NCBI GenBank assembly: GCA_030917845.1
Contig: JAUPTY010000003.1
Location: 1 to 47,601, forward strand
Direction: 5' to 3'
From: Actinomycetota bacterium
Lineage (GTDB): Bacteria; Actinomycetota; Thermoleophilia; Solirubrobacterales; 70-9
Length of the DNA stretch: 47,601 nt
Shown here: in pieces, positions 45,825 to 47,601 of the stretch
Position numbering within the stretch: the first letter of the stretch is position 1
How the letters are laid out: every line of letters starts with the position of its first letter
Translations under genes and position numbers: made by a program
Notes under the pieces: model-generated
Told to the model about the DNA's origin: nothing
Databases searched by the model: none
What the model saw: only the letters and a program-made list of their open reading frames with translations

Positions 45825-46216
45825 TGGCGAAAGTCACCGCTAAGGCCCGCAGCCGCGAGGACCGGGCGGGCGATCCGCTCGACGGCCTGGTCAATCTCTT
45901 TGACATCGGGATCATCCTCTCAGTGGCTTTCTTGCTGGCCGCGCTTTCCTCACTCAACCTGACCACCGAGGCCCTGACCGAAACCGATGCGACCAGTCAG
46001 GCCAACACGGTGCCAGCGGATTCGGTGATCACCAACCCCGACCAGCAGGCCGAGCAGATCACCATCGAGCCCGGCCAGGAAGTGGTTGGCCAGGGCGAAC
46101 CGATCGGCCAGCTCTACCAGCTCGAAGACGGCCGCACCATCCTCGTCAAACCCGCCGACGGCACCACCGGAGAATCAGGAACAACCGGCGTCACCGGCTC
46201 CACCGTTACCCCTTAA
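45824..46216 (+). CDS. DUF2149-like single-TM partner protein
   Basis: DPLDGLVNLFDIGIILSVAFLLAALSSLNLT; start overlaps exbB-like stop. Confidence 0.75.
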   Translation: MAKVTAKARSREDRAGDPLDGLVNLFDIGIILSVAFLLAALSSLNLTTEALTETDATSQANTVPADSVITNPDQQAEQITIEPGQEVVGQGEPIGQLYQLEDGRTILVKPADGTTGESGTTGVTGSTVTP

Positions 46217-46275
46217 GGCATCTGGCGGTTCATTCGTTGGTGGAGGGGCCCGGCGCGGTGCACCCGCCCTTCATC

Positions 46276-46505
46276 GTCGCTTCGCTCCCCATCCAGAGAT
46301 TCAGGCCAGGTACACCGCACCGGACCCTGAGGACCGTGTCGGTTGACGGTGCCGCAGGTTAGCTGTCGTCACGCTTACTGACTTGCGGCACCGTGGCGGC
46401 CGAGTTGCCCGGAGGGTTTTCAGGCGGGTTGCGGGGGGCGTGGTTTCCGGACCTCTGGATGGGGAGCGTAGCGACGGTCCGGGGGCCATACCCCCGCAAC
46501 CCGCC
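46276..46505. repeat. Structured convergent intergenic element with three nested/interleaved inverted repeats
   Basis: 23-nt IR (46276-46298 / 46453-46475, 1 mismatch), 11-nt IR (46346-46356 / 46384-46394), 15-nt IR (46423-46437 / 46491-46505), 7-nt inner IR (46447-46453 / 46476-46482). Confidence 0.8.
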
Positions 46506-46528
46506 CTCGCAGACCGGACCGACTGCAG

Positions 46529-47601
46529 TTAAGCCTTGAAGCGTCTGCGCCCTCGACCGCCGATGAAGCGAGTGATTGCGCTTACTGCCTTGTGGCGCTG
46601 CTCGGTGTAGGGGTACCAGAGGATCTCCGAAGGGAGCAGGGTCCGGGCGCTGACGATCGCCTCCGAGCGGCAGTACTTGCGGATTCCGTATTCACCGTTG
46701 CGGTAGCCGATTCCCGACTCCTTCCAGCCGCCCATCGGCAGGCCGGGAGCGAGCATGTTGAAGACGACGTCGTTGATGTTGACCGCACCCGCCTCGATCC
46801 GGCGGGCAACCTTCTCCGCCTTGCCGCGAGGGCCGAAGACCGAGGCCGAAAGGCCGTAGCGGGAATCGTTGGCCAGGCGGATCGCCTCTTCCTCGTCGGC
46901 CACCCTGGTCACGGTCACGACCGGACCGAAAGTCTCGTCCTCGACCACGGTCATTTCCGGGGTCACGTCCACCAGGACGGTCGGTTCAAAGAACTGGCCG
47001 GGGCCTTCGCCCCGCTTGCCGCCGGTCAGGACCCTGGCCCCGTCGGCGACCGCGTCATCGACCTGCTTCTCGACCTTTTCGAGCTGGGACATCATGGTCA
47101 TCGCGCCAACATCACAGGCGACGGTTTCGCCATCGGCACCCTGGGTGAGCTCCTCGACGTTCGCGGTAAGCCGGTCGACGAACTCTTCGTAAACGCCGTC
47201 CTCGACATAGATCCGCTCGACCGAAATGCACATCTGGCCGGAATTCAGCATGCCTCCCCAGGTCGCGGCGTTAGCGGCCCTTTCCATGTTCGCGCCCTCG
47301 AGCACGACCATCGGATCCTTGCCGCCGAGCTCCAGGCTGACCGGGGTCAGCGTCTCTGCTGCCCGGGCCATCACCTTCTTGCCGGTCACGTCGGATCCGG
47401 TGAAACCGACGAAGTCGGAATGGTCGATCAGGGCGGTCGCCGTCTCGGCGCCACCGTTAACCACTGTGATCACGTCCGGGCCGCCGATCTCGTCACGCCA
47501 GGCGTCGACGATCTCGTTCAGGCCGAGCGGGGTGATCTCGGAAGGCTTCAGGACCACGGCCGCGCCGGCCATCAGGGCCGGGATCGCATCACCTAGTGAA
47601 A
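46529..47601 (-). CDS. NAD(P)-dependent aldehyde dehydrogenase (N-terminus beyond window)
   Basis: SLGDAIPALMAGAAVVLKPSEITPLG...FTGSDVTGKKV...LELGGKDPMVV...NSGQMCISVERIYV...EDETFGPVVTV. Confidence 0.93.
   Translation of the reverse strand, partial: SLGDAIPALMAGAAVVLKPSEITPLGLNEIVDAWRDEIGGPDVITVVNGGAETATALIDHSDFVGFTGSDVTGKKVMARAAETLTPVSLELGGKDPMVVLEGANMERAANAATWGGMLNSGQMCISVERIYVEDGVYEEFVDRLTANVEELTQGADGETVACDVGAMTMMSQLEKVEKQVDDAVADGARVLTGGKRGEGPGQFFEPTVLVDVTPEMTVVEDETFGPVVTVTRVADEEEAIRLANDSRYGLSASVFGPRGKAEKVARRIEAGAVNINDVVFNMLAPGLPMGGWKESGIGYRNGEYGIRKYCRSEAIVSARTLLPSEILWYPYTEQRHKAVSAITRFIGGRGRRRFKA

Noticed and set aside
46592-47596. 334-aa plus ORF
   Set aside because: Antisense of the aldehyde dehydrogenase gene.
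1-47601. tRNA, rRNA or CRISPR arrays
   Set aside because: None recognised by eye on either strand; no regularly spaced repeats or conserved tRNA/rRNA segments seen.

Overview
GC-rich actinobacterial chromosome window; gene content and style suggest Thermoleophilia/Solirubrobacterales (inference). About 40 genes are supportable. The left part holds a zinc-ribbon/stalk membrane protein pair, an fpr-bolA-grx cluster, an alpha/beta hydrolase divergent from a membrane protein, a GT4-flippase-like fusion, two ArsR-SRPBCC modules, a penicillin acylase, and a GntR regulator followed by a fatty-acid-hydroxylase gene. The centre (19.5-30.3 kb) holds a coherent transport/catabolic cluster: TetR, M24 hydrolase, Tat-lipoprotein SBP, hotdog protein, acyl-CoA ligase, FAD oxidoreductase, DppBC, fused DppDF and TatA. 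From 30.8 to 36.7 kb there is an internally deleted IS1380-type element with intact TIRs and a 5-bp target duplication, and several genes that keep both ends but have lost their middles or frame. The right part holds secreted surface proteins, metH, DUF1697, a FhuF-like protein, an ExbB-like/DUF2149 pair, a highly structured convergent intergenic element and a partial ALDH. Most notable: (1) the deletion-scarred IS1380 region; (2) the 46.2-46.5 kb structured repeat; (3) operators that straddle start codons of apparently leaderless regulator genes; (4) a near-perfect FadR/GntR-type operator; (5) a shared putative TetR motif linking tetR to the transport cluster. All calls come from reading the sequence; no database search was run.
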